Shown in pieces: positions 47,901-58,243 of a stretch of 64,000 nt of DNA; positions within the stretch are counted from its first letter, which is position 1; each line of letters starts with the position of its first letter. This stretch comes from Enoplolaimus lenunculus (taxonomy: Eukaryota > Nematoda > Enoplea > Enoplida > Thoracostomopsidae). Where the stretch lies: assembly GCA_030248215.1 (NCBI GenBank), contig JASANG010000209.1:1-64000 (forward strand), written 5' to 3'. The position numbers and the translations under genes were made by a program. The notes under the pieces were generated by a model. It searched no databases. It was not told the origin of the DNA and was given only the letters and a program-made list of their open reading frames with translations.

Positions 47901-50900
47901 TTGTAATAACAGAAAACGTACTACCCTCGGGAGGTGACTCTGCTTTCGCTAACGGCAAACTTCAAACAAACACGTGTTAATACGAACTCCTTTTGATTGG
48001 GACTCAAAATGGGCACCCCCCGTCCGTCCTCTTATTACCCCCCTCTTATTCAGTATATTCCCACAAGAATCCTATTTGGTCCATTGCACACTTTGGTATT
48101 TGGGACTCTTAACATCTCAATGGAGGAACATGACCTGATATCCTTAGCGGAGTGGCTTTATCTGATTCCTTAGGGAAAAGAAGTTAACTGGATCCTTATC
48201 CTTGATTTTATATATATACATACACACACATATATATAAATATATATATATATGTATATCAGGGGTCACACACCTATATCTTACCACTAATATCACATTA
48301 CCTGTCGAATTTTAGTAAGGTCAAAATAATGGTTTAAACCTAAATACAACACCGATAGGTAATTTAGTACAAGCGATGAAATTTAATACTTTACAAGTAT
48401 TAAATGAACCGTTCAACGTCGTTGTATTTGCTGCAAAACTCAACAGCAAACGCAACGAATTTACAAGATTGCAACTCAGGTGGCAGTGGGCGTTATGATT
48501 TAAATGATAGAACTTTCAGAAATTTCTGCCGAATTTAAAAGATATTTGCCCATTTAAAAATGAATTACACTTGGTAGAGTATTACCAAACCCTTACGTTA
48601 GCTTAGAGGTTAACCAGTTGTACAAAATGTAATGTAACATTTAAATTTAATTAGTTTTTGGTGTATAAATGTATGATTTGATTTTAAGCATAATACTTGA
48701 ATTGTGAACAAAAATTCTATCGTTCACAATGAAAGTTAATTTCAACTATATATAAATAGCACATAGTGTCAGTCGAACAACTAGAGTTGGCCCCGAAACC
48801 CAAAGTCCTATTGCCGGGACGTGGTACGGTACCGGTCCAGGGTCGAAACCCAATGTCACAGTGCCGAAGCATGGCTTGGTACCAACCGGAACAGGATAAC
48901 GTAAAGATAACCATCAACATAAGCGGTAAAACGTTCCGTCTCCGATTTCAATACAGATTCCGATGGAATTAACGTCAGACTGGAACCCTTAATTTCGTAT
49001 TTCTTGTGATTTTCAAACATAATAACATAGTTTTTCGTACGAATCAATTAAAGATTGTATATAAAAACTGGCCGCAAGGTGCATTTAGGCCCCAGGAACT
49101 AATGTATTGGCACCGGCCTCGGGGTTCAGGACGGGGTCAGGCCCCAGGGCATCTTTACGAACAACAAACTTTAAGTTTCAGCAATGATGGTTTGGGTTAT
49201 TATTTTGCACACTGGAGTTATACATCTACTTCAGCATACGTCGGTGTAAAGGATTGACTCAGTTTTCCTCCGGGACGGAGCAGCCACCACCATACCCCAT
49301 TTGGGGGGCCCCACCATTAAAGGTGCCCCCACCCTAACCGGTTGAATCAAAAACCGCTTAAGTTTTAAAATGCGTCTGGCGTCTGGCTCGTTTCGCTCGC
49401 GAGTTTGGAGGGCCCCACCCTAGAATTTGGGGAAACTCCCGCCCCTGCCTGCTCCGGCACTGGTTATACCAAAAAGAACCATCCCTATTATGACAACGGG
49501 TGCTTCAGTTGCTTTTCATTACTGAAAATGTTCAATTTTATGAAATATCCTAAACATTTACAAGTGGGTTCGAAGGTTACGTATTTATTGTGTAAAGGCA
49601 GTCATTGCAATATACCAGCAATCATTGCATTTCTATTAACTCAGATCAAATAACGGAAACACTATAAACACACCTGACAGTATTATTTACCTTAAGAAAA
49701 TTTAGTATATTTACGCAACTGGAGCTGTTACTGAATGAATTTAGAACACCTGAGGATACATGGGACTAAATTGGTAGTGCAACACGATGTATGTATGCTT
49801 TTCGTTGCCACAATTGGCCCATGTTACTTTTAAGGCCGTCCCGGTTTCTGGTGGGTCTGCAAACGAGTAGGCTGACATTCTAGACTACAGTTTTTTTGTT
49901 TAGGCTTAGGCTTAGGAATACGCTTATGCAAAGCTTTGGCATAGGCTTAGGCTTAGGAATACGCTTAATCTACTGTTACGGCCCTAAAAGTAACATTGGC
50001 CCAGCAATCAATGGGTTATTAATTATACATACTACATTACTTTAATCAGGGGAGAGCAAGAAGAAGTCGACCCGCAGGCTTTGTGGACTGGACTAAAATT
50101 AAAAGTTTCAATTTGGATTTGGTACTAAAATGGTGTTTGTTTGTTTGTTTCTTGTTTGTTTGCTTGTTTGTTTGTTTGTTTGTTTCTTACGCATATACAA
50201 CGACGCTAAAGCATTGAACTATGTTAATATCTGAGTAGACTTCAGGTATACGTATGCTGCAAACGTCAAGTGAATAAAAAACAATTAACAAATTATTAAC
50301 TGCGCCAGGTTCACCAGCATAGAACCTATTATACATAATAATAATCCGTACCTTGCTTATAATCCCTCAGAAACACTCACACCCAAAGGGTTCGTCTCAA
50401 ATGTCACCATTTCTTGATGTTTAGACGAATCCATATTATCCTTGAGGGAGCCTATAGTCATCCGAATTTCAACATTTGTTGATGTTTGGGGCGCTCACAG
50501 TATACCTGGGGGGATGCAACCATACGCTTGTTACGCCCCTGCTACTAAAAGTGACAACTTACCAACTCCAGCTACGCATAACAGCATACTGATAAGCGTT
50601 CGCAACCATGTTTGACGAATTGTTTGCCAGAAACAACGGCCCAGTATTTTCTGGCACTGAACAAATCGCTCAGGATCGACGATATTTGATCGTTTGTTAC
50701 ACCGTGATAAACTTGTTACGTTTGGCGGTGTTTGACGACGAAATAAGCTAAGACAACGAGCTGGTGCAGGAACACTCTGATGACAACTGGCCGAAAGGAG
50801 GCACGTGGAACACGAATGACGTATAGAAGAAATATAAAATATTGGCGTTCGAGCAAAAAGAACCCGAAACACGTTAACATCGTCACAGTGTGAGCAATTA

Positions 50901-51358
50901 GTCAACAACGTCGAGTTCAAGTTGAGTCGAGTGTTACACTTGAAATTTGGTTTTGTTCGAATGATTTGAGCTGGTGCTGCTGGTGTTGTAGTTGTTGTTG
51001 TTGTTTTCAGCGTTTTGTACATCATTACTTCGGATGAAAATAGTTCATTTTGGCAATATTTTTCAATTTTTTTAAGTTGAAATATAACATTTTTACCACA
51101 GGTTCTCAAATACCGAACCAATCGCAAGATGTTGCGTTCATTAGTGCGAAAACGCAGCAAAATGACTAACGTTAGCCAAAATATGCAACAAATGTTGACT
51201 TGGTACCAGCTTGCTGTTAATGGGCGTTCACAATAATAAGTACTGTTCGATCTGATTCGGCACCAACAATTTTCATCAAATAAGTTGATCCGATAGTGAA
51301 TAAAAATCACAACAAAGTGTATCGCGTCAAAAATTATGCTAATTGTGTTATGTAACAT
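35958..51358 (-). CDS. Transmembrane EGF-like growth-factor ligand (neuregulin/EGF type)
   Basis: Predicted type I membrane ligand for an EGF-receptor-like kinase. Minus-strand exons with agreeing phases: first exon ending at 50563 (hydrophobic TLISMLLCVAGV, signal-peptide-like), 40322-40139, 39312-39148, 37742-37616, 36578-35958. Exon 2 gives a Pro/Arg-rich stretch, then one EGF module with six cysteines: C-TDDYAELF-C-LNDGK-C-...-C-D-C-QPGWYGRR-C. The module is split across exons 2 and 3 just before its fifth cysteine. Exon 3 continues with a juxtamembrane segment, a transmembrane helix (LTLLILIVFLLSAGVYVYV) and a basic stop-transfer RRRR completed by exon 4. The cytoplasmic tail (exons 4-5, about 250 residues) is hydrophilic with a run of eight Asn. 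One EGF repeat placed directly before the membrane is typical of EGFR ligands. The open frame of exon 1 runs back to 51358, but the true start codon is unresolved; the nearest in-frame ATG leaves a signal peptide that looks too short. A signal-less or mis-joined exon 1 is the main doubt. Confidence 0.82.
36640..36782 (-). mobile_element. MITE family A, short
   Basis: Smallest complete copy (about 143 bp): GGCCAATGTTACTTTAAGGG ... CCCCTTAAAGTAACATGCGCC with two GCCTAA units. Lies 62 bp upstream (gene sense) of the last EGF-ligand exon. Confidence 0.85.
37043..37311 (+). mobile_element. piggyBac-like MITE family F
   Basis: TTAA at both borders; A box TAGCTGTGTGGTGATGGT and B box GGAGTTCGAATCC. 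First of two copies 28 bp apart in intron 4 of the EGF-ligand gene. Confidence 0.85.
37340..37606 (+). mobile_element. piggyBac-like MITE family F abutting a splice donor
   Basis: Right end CGGTTAAC reaches to within about 4 bp of the GTGAGT donor (minus strand, 37615-37610) of EGF-ligand exon 4. Confidence 0.85.
37793..38140. mobile_element. MITE family G
   Basis: CAAGGGTCGATGATGCCCTT ... ATCATACACTCTTG, with runs of nine or more G or C. Flanks CTTTAAC and CTATAAC differ at one base. About 50 bp upstream of EGF-ligand exon 4. Confidence 0.8.
38301..38463. repeat. Two-copy tandem repeat, unit about 82 bp
   Basis: ACGTTTGAATTTAGCAGTTT ... CAGCCGTTTTCTAACAAAAG recurs at 38385 as ACGTTTGAATTCAACAGTTT ... 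CGGCCGTTTTCTGGTCAAAG. Confidence 0.75.
38706..38815. repeat. (AAT)n microsatellite
   Basis: Imperfect AATAATGATAATAATA run in intron 3 of the EGF-ligand gene; a smaller one at about 38990-39040. Confidence 0.88.
39373..39640 (+). mobile_element. piggyBac-like MITE family F
   Basis: TTAA on both sides, close to consensus. About 60 bp from the acceptor of EGF-ligand exon 3. Confidence 0.87.
41350..41543. mobile_element. hAT-like MITE family H with perfect 8-bp duplication
   Basis: CCTCCTAG at 41342-41349 and 41544-41551. Ends CCGTGCCGGAGCAG and CTGCTCCGGCCCTG. Confidence 0.9.
42455..42560 (+). repeat. TTAGGC-type core fragment
   Basis: GGCTCAGGCTTAGGTTTAGG-like units; no terminal repeats seen. 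Confidence 0.5.
42580..42747. mobile_element. hAT-like MITE family J
   Basis: CAGGCCCGTAACCAGCTCAC ... CTTGGCTACGTGTC; flanks AGAAAAGT and AGAGAAGT suggest an 8-bp duplication. Confidence 0.78.
43232..43962 (+). mobile_element. MITE family B, giant expanded copy
   Basis: 731 bp with both ends (GCCCATGTCAAGATCAGGGG; CCGCCCTTGTTCTTGACATT). The interior is a tandem array of about 15 units of 24-42 bp, each GGAATATGCTCATTATTACG followed by one to five TTAGGC-type repeats. A 50-bp GC-rich block at about 43492-43541 interrupts the array. Lies in intron 1 of the EGF-ligand gene. Predicted reading frames here are repeat artefacts. Confidence 0.9.
44255..44451. mobile_element. Palindromic MITE family D
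   Basis: CTCTGCAGAAAATAGTGAGT ... CACCATTTTTGCAGTG with TA on both sides. Confidence 0.86.
44452..45252. other. Intron 1 of the EGF-ligand gene, mostly plain
   Basis: Holds only a worn family J copy and a CAGTGGCGGATCC fragment at about 44711. Confidence 0.45.
44557..44712. mobile_element. hAT-like MITE family J, degenerate
   Basis: AGGCTAGTAGCCAGCTCAAC and TTCTAGGGGTGAGTC; right end unclear. Confidence 0.5.
45253..45438. mobile_element. hAT-like MITE family O
   Basis: CAGTGGCGCGGATCCAG ... CGGATCCGCCAGTG; flanks TCTGCTCC and TCTGTTTC are similar. A worn relative may lie at 56783-56960 (CCAGTGGCCGATCCAGCAAC). Confidence 0.7.
46149..46356 (-). mobile_element. MITE family C with 8-bp target duplication
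   Basis: GGCCAATGTATAGAACAGGG ... CCGGCCCTGTTCTAAACAGA. Flanks AAATATTA (46141-46148) and AAATGTTA (46357-46364) differ at one base. Confidence 0.87.
46643..46791 (+). mobile_element. MITE family B
   Basis: Short copy with both ends. Its right flank (46792-46855) resembles the right flank of the giant copy ending at 43962. Confidence 0.8.
46860..46922 (+). mobile_element. MITE family B, right end only
   Basis: Core plus CCGTTCCGCCCCCGTTGTTT ... ATTGGCC. Confidence 0.65.
46925..47985. other. Intron 1 of the EGF-ligand gene, nothing seen
   Basis: About 1.06 kb, AT-rich, no repeat termini or exon-like frame. Confidence 0.5.
47986..48055. mobile_element. MITE family I, end fragment
   Basis: TTGGGACTCAAAATGGGCAC and CCTCTTATTCA match the terminal part of family I. 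Confidence 0.5.
48217..48255. repeat. (TA)n with short (CA)n
   Basis: TATATATACATACACACACA followed by more TA repeats. Confidence 0.85.
48780..48990. mobile_element. Possible family N relative
   Basis: Right end GACTGGAACCCT and TTCCGTCTCCGATTTC resemble family N; the left end is not clear. Confidence 0.35.
49271..49462. mobile_element. hAT-like MITE family H
   Basis: GACGGAGCAGCCACCAC ... CTGCTCCGGCACTG with CTCGTTTCGCTCGCGAG inside. Left terminus worn. Confidence 0.8.
49816..50002 (+). mobile_element. MITE family A
   Basis: Complete 187-bp copy with near-consensus termini. Confidence 0.88.
50134..50187. repeat. (GTTT)n microsatellite
   Basis: About 13 GTTT units with two interruptions. 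Confidence 0.92.
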
Positions 51359-51529
51359 TGTTTCAACAATCAGGTAATTGCATTCGATTGCTTATATTCT
51401 TCAACGCATGAGCAGGTCTGCAGAATTACAAATTAAATGTTAATTGTTACTGATTAAAACAGCTGGAAAATCGTCAGATTTAAACACCTGAAATATACAA
51501 GATTATGTGACAGTGAAGAGAAAGCGTTT

Positions 51530-51797
51530 AACCCCTTCTCACATTGAGTCGCCTATCGGCAACTCAGCGCAGTGTATATACGTTAAATAATATATATTCG
51601 CACCGTGTTTAACAATTGCAACACGTATACATAGTACTAAACCACCACAAAACGTGAGAGCCCCCTCGGACTCGAGCGTCAAGCTCCTAAAGCTGAGTGG
51701 TGATGGTATACGCCTCCCACTCCAGTCACTGGAGTTCGAATCCTAGCATAAAACTAGGTCTCAGGGGAAATACAAAATATTCATGTGAGAAAGGGTT
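51530..51797 (+). mobile_element. piggyBac-like MITE family F
   Basis: TTAA on both sides; full A-box- and B-box-like segment. About 170 bp beyond the 5' limit of the EGF-ligand open frame. Confidence 0.87.
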
Positions 51798-51917
51798 AAA
51801 ACCAAAAACAACGGGTCCGTTGATAAAGTTTTAGTTACGTAATACGCGGCGCAAGTTTAGTATATGTATAACTCTAACATTAGCAGTATAATCTTTCGGT
51901 TAATCGTCAGTTCCTTG

Positions 51918-52112
51918 CAGTGCCGGAGCAGACAGGGTTGGGGGGCTTCCCCCAAATTCCAGGGTATTGAGGACCCCGAATTCGCGAGTGAAGCGAGCGG
52001 GAAGCCAGACGCATTTTAAAACTTCGTCGGTTTTTGTTTCAACCAGTTAGGGTGGGGGCTCTTCACAGGTGGGACCTCAAATGGGGTATGGGGGTTGGCT
52101 GCTCCGGCCCTG
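51918..52112. mobile_element. hAT-like MITE family H with perfect 8-bp duplication
   Basis: GTTCCTTG at 51910-51917 and 52113-52120; ends CAGTGCCGGAGCAG and CTGCTCCGGCCCTG. Confidence 0.92.
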
Positions 52113-52452
52113 GTTCCTTGTACAACACTTTATTTCAATTCAATTAACTTCAAGCTTAGTGTTAGCAAAAGACGTAGATTTAGGGTTAGATGAGCCTAAT
52201 CTTAACGCTATGTTTAAGCCTTTGAGGAAAATTATGCAACAGCCATATCCGTTTGCACTTCTTAGATATAATTTGAGATTCAAACTAGTCTTCATAAATT
52301 GACTCTAATGCAGGTTTTGACAAACACACCCCAATGTCAACTTTTACGCCCATCTCTTCATATTGCGAAATATTCCATTAGATTTAATACATTCTGAAAC
52401 TTCGACATTGACTACCTGGGTCCTATTCGAAACTTACGGTTTAAATATTGTC

Positions 52453-52968
52453 TCCAAGAGTGGGTAATCGCTATTTTACAAGAGTGTGCAACTGGGCACA
52501 TCATTCTGTGCAGGAAAGAATGTACTCGACACGCGTTGCGTTTTTGCCCCACCCCCCTTTTGTTTAGAGGGGGTACTACCGGTGCGAAGCATGGCACTTT
52601 ATGTATGCGGCGTCAAACATGCTTCCGTTATAGTTTAATTTAGGGTTATTGCATGTGACAGCGACCCACTCTCTAAACAAAGGGGAGGGGGTCGGCCAGT
52701 AACGCAACACCCGATGGTACATTGTGTACCATGCAGAACCCGGCCAATGTTACTTTTAAGGGCGTAATAGTAAATTAAGCGTATTCCTAAGCCTGAACGT
52801 TACAAAAATGTGTTACTAAGCATAAGCCTAAGTCTAAGCTTAAGCAAAAGATGTAATCCAGAATCTAAACCTACACTTTTATAGACCCACCAGAAACCTG
52901 GGTGCCCCTTAAAGTAACATGGGTCGGGAGCCCAAGAGTTGCACACTCTTGTATCATTCACTCTTGCT
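52453..52968. mobile_element. MITE family G split by a family A copy
   Basis: CCAAGAGTGGGTAATCGCTA at the left; TTGCACACTCTTGTATCATT and CACTCTTG at the right; family A at 52742-52925 inside. Confidence 0.78.
52742..52925 (-). mobile_element. MITE family A nested in a family G element
   Basis: Complete copy interrupting the G element at 52453-52968. Confidence 0.82.
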
Positions 52969-53291
52969 AAAACTAATTGATAAACACAATATCAATTGTG
53001 CTCTGCATTTTTATACTAAAAACTAAAATAGTTGACAAAATTTAAGTTTCTAGGTTATTTTAGCTTTTAGAACGTTATAAGCTAAACAATAGACAGATGA
53101 ATCATCAGTACTAATACTGAAGCCAAGCTTCTAAAGCAAGCTACAAAGCTTACAGGGAATTAGTTTCCTTTTAAGCAAACGTCCACTGTTGTTTTTTGTA
53201 GATTTTTGCAGCAAATTTCTACTGCAAATACATTTGATAAATTGTACTTAATTTTAAGCAGCAAATGTTTATTTGTACGGTTTCGGTGGCA

Positions 53292-53905
53292 CGGAATGTA
53301 CCAGTACGGGTTCCATTTTTAGTCCTACGCCACCCCACATATGAGTGACGAGGGTCGACTACATAATCAATGTCGCTGTCTAATGCGATTTTTAGAATAT
53401 AAACGGAAGGAGACTATATAGTATTTTTTGTATTGACCCAATCGTTTTATACCCCTGCCATACGAAATGAGGTGGTAGGCAAAAAAACACAATGCCGCGT
53501 GGGTACACCACAGTTTTCGGCCTATGTATAGAACAGGGCCGGAACATTTTCCTGCTGGGCTGTAAATAGAGTCAGCGTATGCTTTAGACTAACTTTTTTG
53601 ATTAGGCTTAGGCTTAGGCTTAGGCTTAGGCGTAGGAATAGGCTCATACTTACGCTTAGGTTCATTCTTAGGCTCAGGCTTAGGAATACGCTTCGTATGC
53701 TTCAGGCTAACTTTTTTGCTTAGGCTTAGGCTTAGGCTTAGGCTCAGGCTTAGGCGTAGGAATAGGCTCATCCTTACGCGTAGGTTCATTCATAGGCTTA
53801 GGCTTAGGAATACGCTTGTACTACTCTGTTCCGGCCCTGTTCTATACATGGGTATAGTTTTCTACGGAGAACGTACCCAGTTACATGCGTATGATAGTAG
53901 TAATA
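53292..53905. mobile_element. MITE family G, worn, split by a family C copy
   Basis: GGCACGGAATGTACCAGTAC, AATGAGGTGGTAGGC and AACGTACCCAGTTACATGCG are G-like on both sides of the C element at 53519. Outer limits uncertain. Confidence 0.55.
53519..53852 (+). mobile_element. MITE family C, expanded, nested in a family G element
   Basis: 334 bp with both ends; core duplicated (two TTTAGACTAAC/TTCAGGCTAAC blocks). Flanking sequence on both sides is family G. Confidence 0.82.
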
Positions 53906-54376
53906 GATTCAGTTTTTCTCTATTTTTAAGCTATGGAACATCCAAATTATACCCAGATATCAGGTGTGGTCAGCTACCCCTATGGTTGTGTAGCAACGTT
54001 GCAGAGTACGCAGTAACTGCGTTTCGAAAGCTTCAATACTCAACTTGTGTTTGGAAATACATGCGACGTCATAGACGACTTATTATATTTCTAGTAAAAT
54101 GCGCTTATAAGTTTAGTCATTCGGCACGATTGTTTAAACAATCTGTGCTAATTCCCAGTGGCGCTATGCTTGTCGTGCGTCGAAAATCTAAAAAAATATA
54201 TAAACTAGCTTGCGGTGCCATCCGGCATCATACGGCAATTTGAATACAATGCCGTATAAGGTGCCCAACGCCCATTAAAATAATCAAAAATGTAGCACCC
54301 ACCCATACAGTTGTGATTTTAAACAACAGTTCAACTCATTGCCAAATTTGTAAAAAATCTTATAAATAACGACACT

Positions 54377-54550
54377 CGGGCCCGTGGCCAAGGGGGGTGG
54401 GGCAGGGGGGGCTCAGCCCTCCCCTTGGATACATTTTGGCCTGTCCCTAGAAAATTTTCAACCTTGCTTGCAAGTCGCTAAAAACCCTTGAATGCCCCTT
54501 CCAAACAGTTTTTAGCCCCTCGCTAGCATGGTCAGCTGCCTACGGGCCTG
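54377..54550. mobile_element. hAT-like MITE family J with perfect 8-bp duplication
   Basis: ACGACACT at 54369-54376 and 54551-54558. Inverted ends CGGGCCCGTGGCC and GCCTACGGGCCTG. Confidence 0.9.
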
Positions 54551-54558
54551 ACGACACT

Positions 54559-55715
54559 ATGCCACTGAATATACTGTTTTGCAGACAAAAACCCTTAAAA
54601 ATTGACCATTTTTCTATCTGTGAGCAAATTGGCAAATTGGAATCACCCACAGTATATATTAATGGGTGCAGGGTCGTTGATCACAGTAGGTACCAGCACT
54701 AATGCACCATCGAAAATTTACCGCACAGCGGAGTGACACCACAACAAAAATGTGAATTTGAAAATAAATCAAAGTTAAACATGAACTCATCAAATATATT
54801 TTCGTTATTAAATCGTTAATCAGCAGCGTATCAATAAACGTGCCATTACAGACCAATCATTAACCCACGGACAAGAACCAGATAGAAGATAAAAACCAGG
54901 AGCCTGTAGACAGGGTTGTATTTCGATAAACCCGATGCAATCGGTTTCTTATGAGCAAGTGTAAGTCAGCGAGAAAATTTTTCGGACCTCTATAACATTA
55001 AAAGAGTTAGTCTAAATCGTGAAAACTGATTTTCCGTCTCCAGAAATTTCTGGAAATATATACCTCCACTATACCTCCCCTTGTATACGCCCGTGGACGA
55101 AACCACTGTGGTTCAAAGAGTGTATTTTCGCTTTGCGCCGAAATTTGATATTAAAGACGTGGGAGGGGAATTTTTGGGGTTTGTGAGGTTTGTCTGAGAG
55201 AACACACGGCACTTCAAAGGCTTTCAAACAGGCCAAACCATAGGATGAGTAAGATGCAACCTTTTATCACTACGATGAAGGTAAACACAGTGTTTGGTTT
55301 AGACATTAGCTATTTAGCAAACAAATATTGCTCGCAAATCAGCTTAGAGAACTCCGGCGGTTTTCGTTAGAAACAGAATATATATTTCTGTTTCTAGTAA
55401 ATAGCTTGCAAAACTTGCAGTAATAATTGCATAATCACGGTTCACTGTTTTGTGAACTTGAATGTAAATTGGCTATGTTATCACTTTATCAGACTATTTT
55501 GGCCACATAAAATTTATTCCAATTTTCAAATAAAAGTTGTAAATATCGGTGTACATTTACACTGCTTTGATAGAAAAATTTAATTTAGTCTGAAATAACA
55601 TCATTAAAGTTCGAAATGATGAAATAGAAGTTACTTGTGAGAGCCACCAAAATATTTGGTCAAGGCGTACAATTGGGAAGTTTGAGCAAAGCAGTATAAT
55701 AGGCAACAGTGTGTG
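54559..55715. other. Intergenic, nothing supported
   Basis: No clear exon, repeat ends or RNA gene recognised. Confidence 0.45.
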
Positions 55716-55946
55716 TACTGTAAATTCCAATGAGTTGATTAATCAATTCAGCTAGCGAGTTAGTTATTTCTGAATTAACATCAGTAAACATTAACTCACT
55801 CAGAATTGAGTTGGCTCTGGCTGTGTTGATTAATTAACTCACAATGAACTGAATCAACTCAAAATTCAGAGTTCTGATAGTCCTAAATCAAACTGAGTGA
55901 TTCAACTCATTCTGAGTTAAAATCAACTCACTAAAAATTACGGTGT
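55716..55946. mobile_element. MITE family E
   Basis: TACTGTAAATTCCAATGAGT at one end, ACTCACTAAAAATTACGGTG at the other; same interior words as the copy at 3764. Confidence 0.65.
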
Positions 55947-55983
55947 GACACCATTAAGCAATATTTTTAATCTAAATAACTTT

Positions 55984-56170
55984 CGGTCAATGTTACTTTT
56001 ACGGCTGTAACAGTACATTAACCATATTCTTAAGCCTAAACCTAAGTCTAAGTGTTGGAAAAGTGTATCCTGAACCTAAGCCTAAGCCTAAGCAAAACAA
56101 ATATAGTCTACAATGTAAGCCTAGCCTTTCATAGACCCACCAGAAACCGGGACGGCCCTAAATGTGGGCC
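55984..56170 (-). mobile_element. MITE family A
   Basis: Complete copy; flanks TAACTTTC and TATCTTTC look like an 8-bp target duplication with one change. Confidence 0.75.
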
Positions 56171-56338
56171 TATCTTTCGATACAATAATTGTTGAAGAAA
56201 CCCAAAGATATGCGGGGTGCACTTGCACATGTGGCACATTTTTCCCGGCGCCTATAAAAGTACCATAACAACTAGACCAATGCAACCAGCTGTATTATTT
56301 AGTGACTTTCTAAACTGTAGCAACCAAAACAAAAATAG

Positions 56339-56513
56339 ACCCATGTAAAGATCAGATTCGAAACGTTTTTCTGTGGGACTAGAAAAGAGTAAGCTTAAGC
56401 GTTAGACTAATTTTGTCCTTGGCTTAGGTTTAGGCTTAGGCTAAAACTCATGCTTACGCTTAGGCGTAGGCGTAGGAATAAGCTTATAAAACTGTTCCGC
56501 CCCTGATTGGTCC
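56339..56513 (+). mobile_element. MITE family B
   Basis: Left end CCCATGTAAAGATCAGATTC, right end TGTTCCGCCCCTGATTGGTC (last part shortened). Confidence 0.78.
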
Positions 56514-57486
56514 AAAAAATAAAATACATAACGGTGGGTTTATATTATGAATCATCAAAAGCCTCAATCGCCGAACCGTACATAGCCATATAAGACGGTC
56601 AGCCCTTTGTGATAAAGACAACCCCTCATTCGGTCGGACCCAGACACCATATCACACAATTGAAAATCATACATTAATGTTTTTGTCTGAACCTCTGGTT
56701 TATACGTCTTGACCACTGATAAACCAATTGTGATCAGCATAACCAGGTAGACAGCACAACGGTGAGTGAAAACCGAAAGCGGCAGCCAGTGGCCGATCCA
56801 GCAACTTGTACTGCGGGAGGCCACGCGATATACAACCGTAAAAAAAGCTTGCGAGTAAGAAGCCAAACGCAATTTTATTGCTTTATCTTAATACAAAATT
56901 TTGATTCTGTTTCCTATTCGGTGACCTAAGACTGTGTGGGCCTCCCTTTATAGCCCTCCGGCAGCGTCAGGCGTTCAAATCTACCGGCGCCAGACAACTT
57001 AAAGCTGTGTGTACCTCGAAGTCTAAAACCCGCACAATGACCTTATATACCCAACGACCCTGGTTACCGGATGTTTTGGTACCCAGCAATAATATCTCGG
57101 GTTTTCACACGAGTGCCAATAACAATTTGATGACACCAAATTAAACCATATCACAAAGTGTAAGATTTCAGCAACACAGTCAACATAGAATAGGGTTAAT
57201 AGATACGACGAATAGCAACGAGAATATAATTTCTCAGCAAAGTCTGAAAACTGCAAAATCCACCAAAATATAGCGTCGCCGTTAAAGCATTGAAACCGAG
57301 AAATATTTACCAATAAGGCAGGTGCATATTTATTTAGATCGCATCATACCATTATTATACCATAGGATAAATATAAAACCGGCAGTTTATGGGTGTCAAT
57401 AACGAATCGATTTTCAGGGTTTGAACCAGGTCGACGCTGTTCTGTTTGCAGGTTCAATAGAAGATGCTTAATTTAATGCGTCAAAC

Positions 57487-57829
57487 CAAGAGTGCATGAT
57501 ACCCTTTAACAAGAGTATGCAACTGGGTACATTCTATGTAGAAAACAATGTTCCCAGCGCGCGTTGTATTTTTGGCTCACCCCCCTTATTTTGGGGGGTG
57601 TCAAAATCTTCAGAGATGCTGAAATTCATGTGCTGTTTTCATATACTGAAAAGTGGTTCGATTATATTTTCGGTGTTGGCTGGCGGATACACGTGTAAAG
57701 AACGTAAAATTGACCCCCCCCCCCAAAATGAGGGGGGTAGGACCAAAACGCAACGAGTGCTGGTAGATTTAGTTCCATGCAAAACAAGGGAGTTTTGCAT
57801 ACTCTTGTTTAAGGGATAATCCACTCTTG
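57487..57829. mobile_element. MITE family G with 7-bp target duplication
   Basis: GTCAAAC at 57480-57486 and 57830-57836; CAAGAGTGCATGAT ... ATAATCCACTCTTG. The best preserved copy. Confidence 0.9.
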
Positions 57830-57859
57830 GTCAAACTAACGGCCTTTTGTTGGTAGCGC

Positions 57860-58030
57860 AGGCTCGTAGATAGTTCAACATCCTAGGGTGGCTGAAACAA
57901 TTTTAGGAGGGACATAACGTTCATATCATAAACCTTGCAAGCGGGGTAACACTTTTCTGGGGGGGGGGGCAAAGTTTTTCTCGGGATGACTGGGCAGAGC
58001 CTTCTGGTTACCGTCTGGCTATGGTCCTGG
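57860..58030. mobile_element. hAT-like MITE family J inside a tandem duplication
   Basis: CAGGCTCGTAGATAGTTCAA ... CTGGCTATGGTCCTG; most of it is repeated at 58070-58206. Confidence 0.65.
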
Positions 58031-58243
58031 TTGGTAGGACTGCGGTCAAACATAAAAATTATAATTTGTGAAACAATTTTAGGAGGGACATAACGTTCAT
58101 ATCATAAACCTTGCAAGCGGGCTAACACTTTTCTGGGGGGGGGCAAAGTTTTTGTCGGGATGACTCGGCTGAGTCTTCTGGTCACCCTCTGGCTATGGTC
58201 CGGGTTGGTAGACTGCGGTCAAACATAAAAATTATAATTTGAA
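57894..58243. repeat. Recent tandem duplication, unit about 176 bp
   Basis: GAAACAATTTTAGGAGGGAC starts at 57894 and again at 58070, and both copies end with CATAAAAATTATAATTTG. The copies differ at only a few positions, mainly G-run length. Confidence 0.88.

Noticed and set aside
53716-54243. 175-residue plus-strand frame
   Set aside because: Begins in a family C element and continues into sequence without recognisable domains or codon bias.
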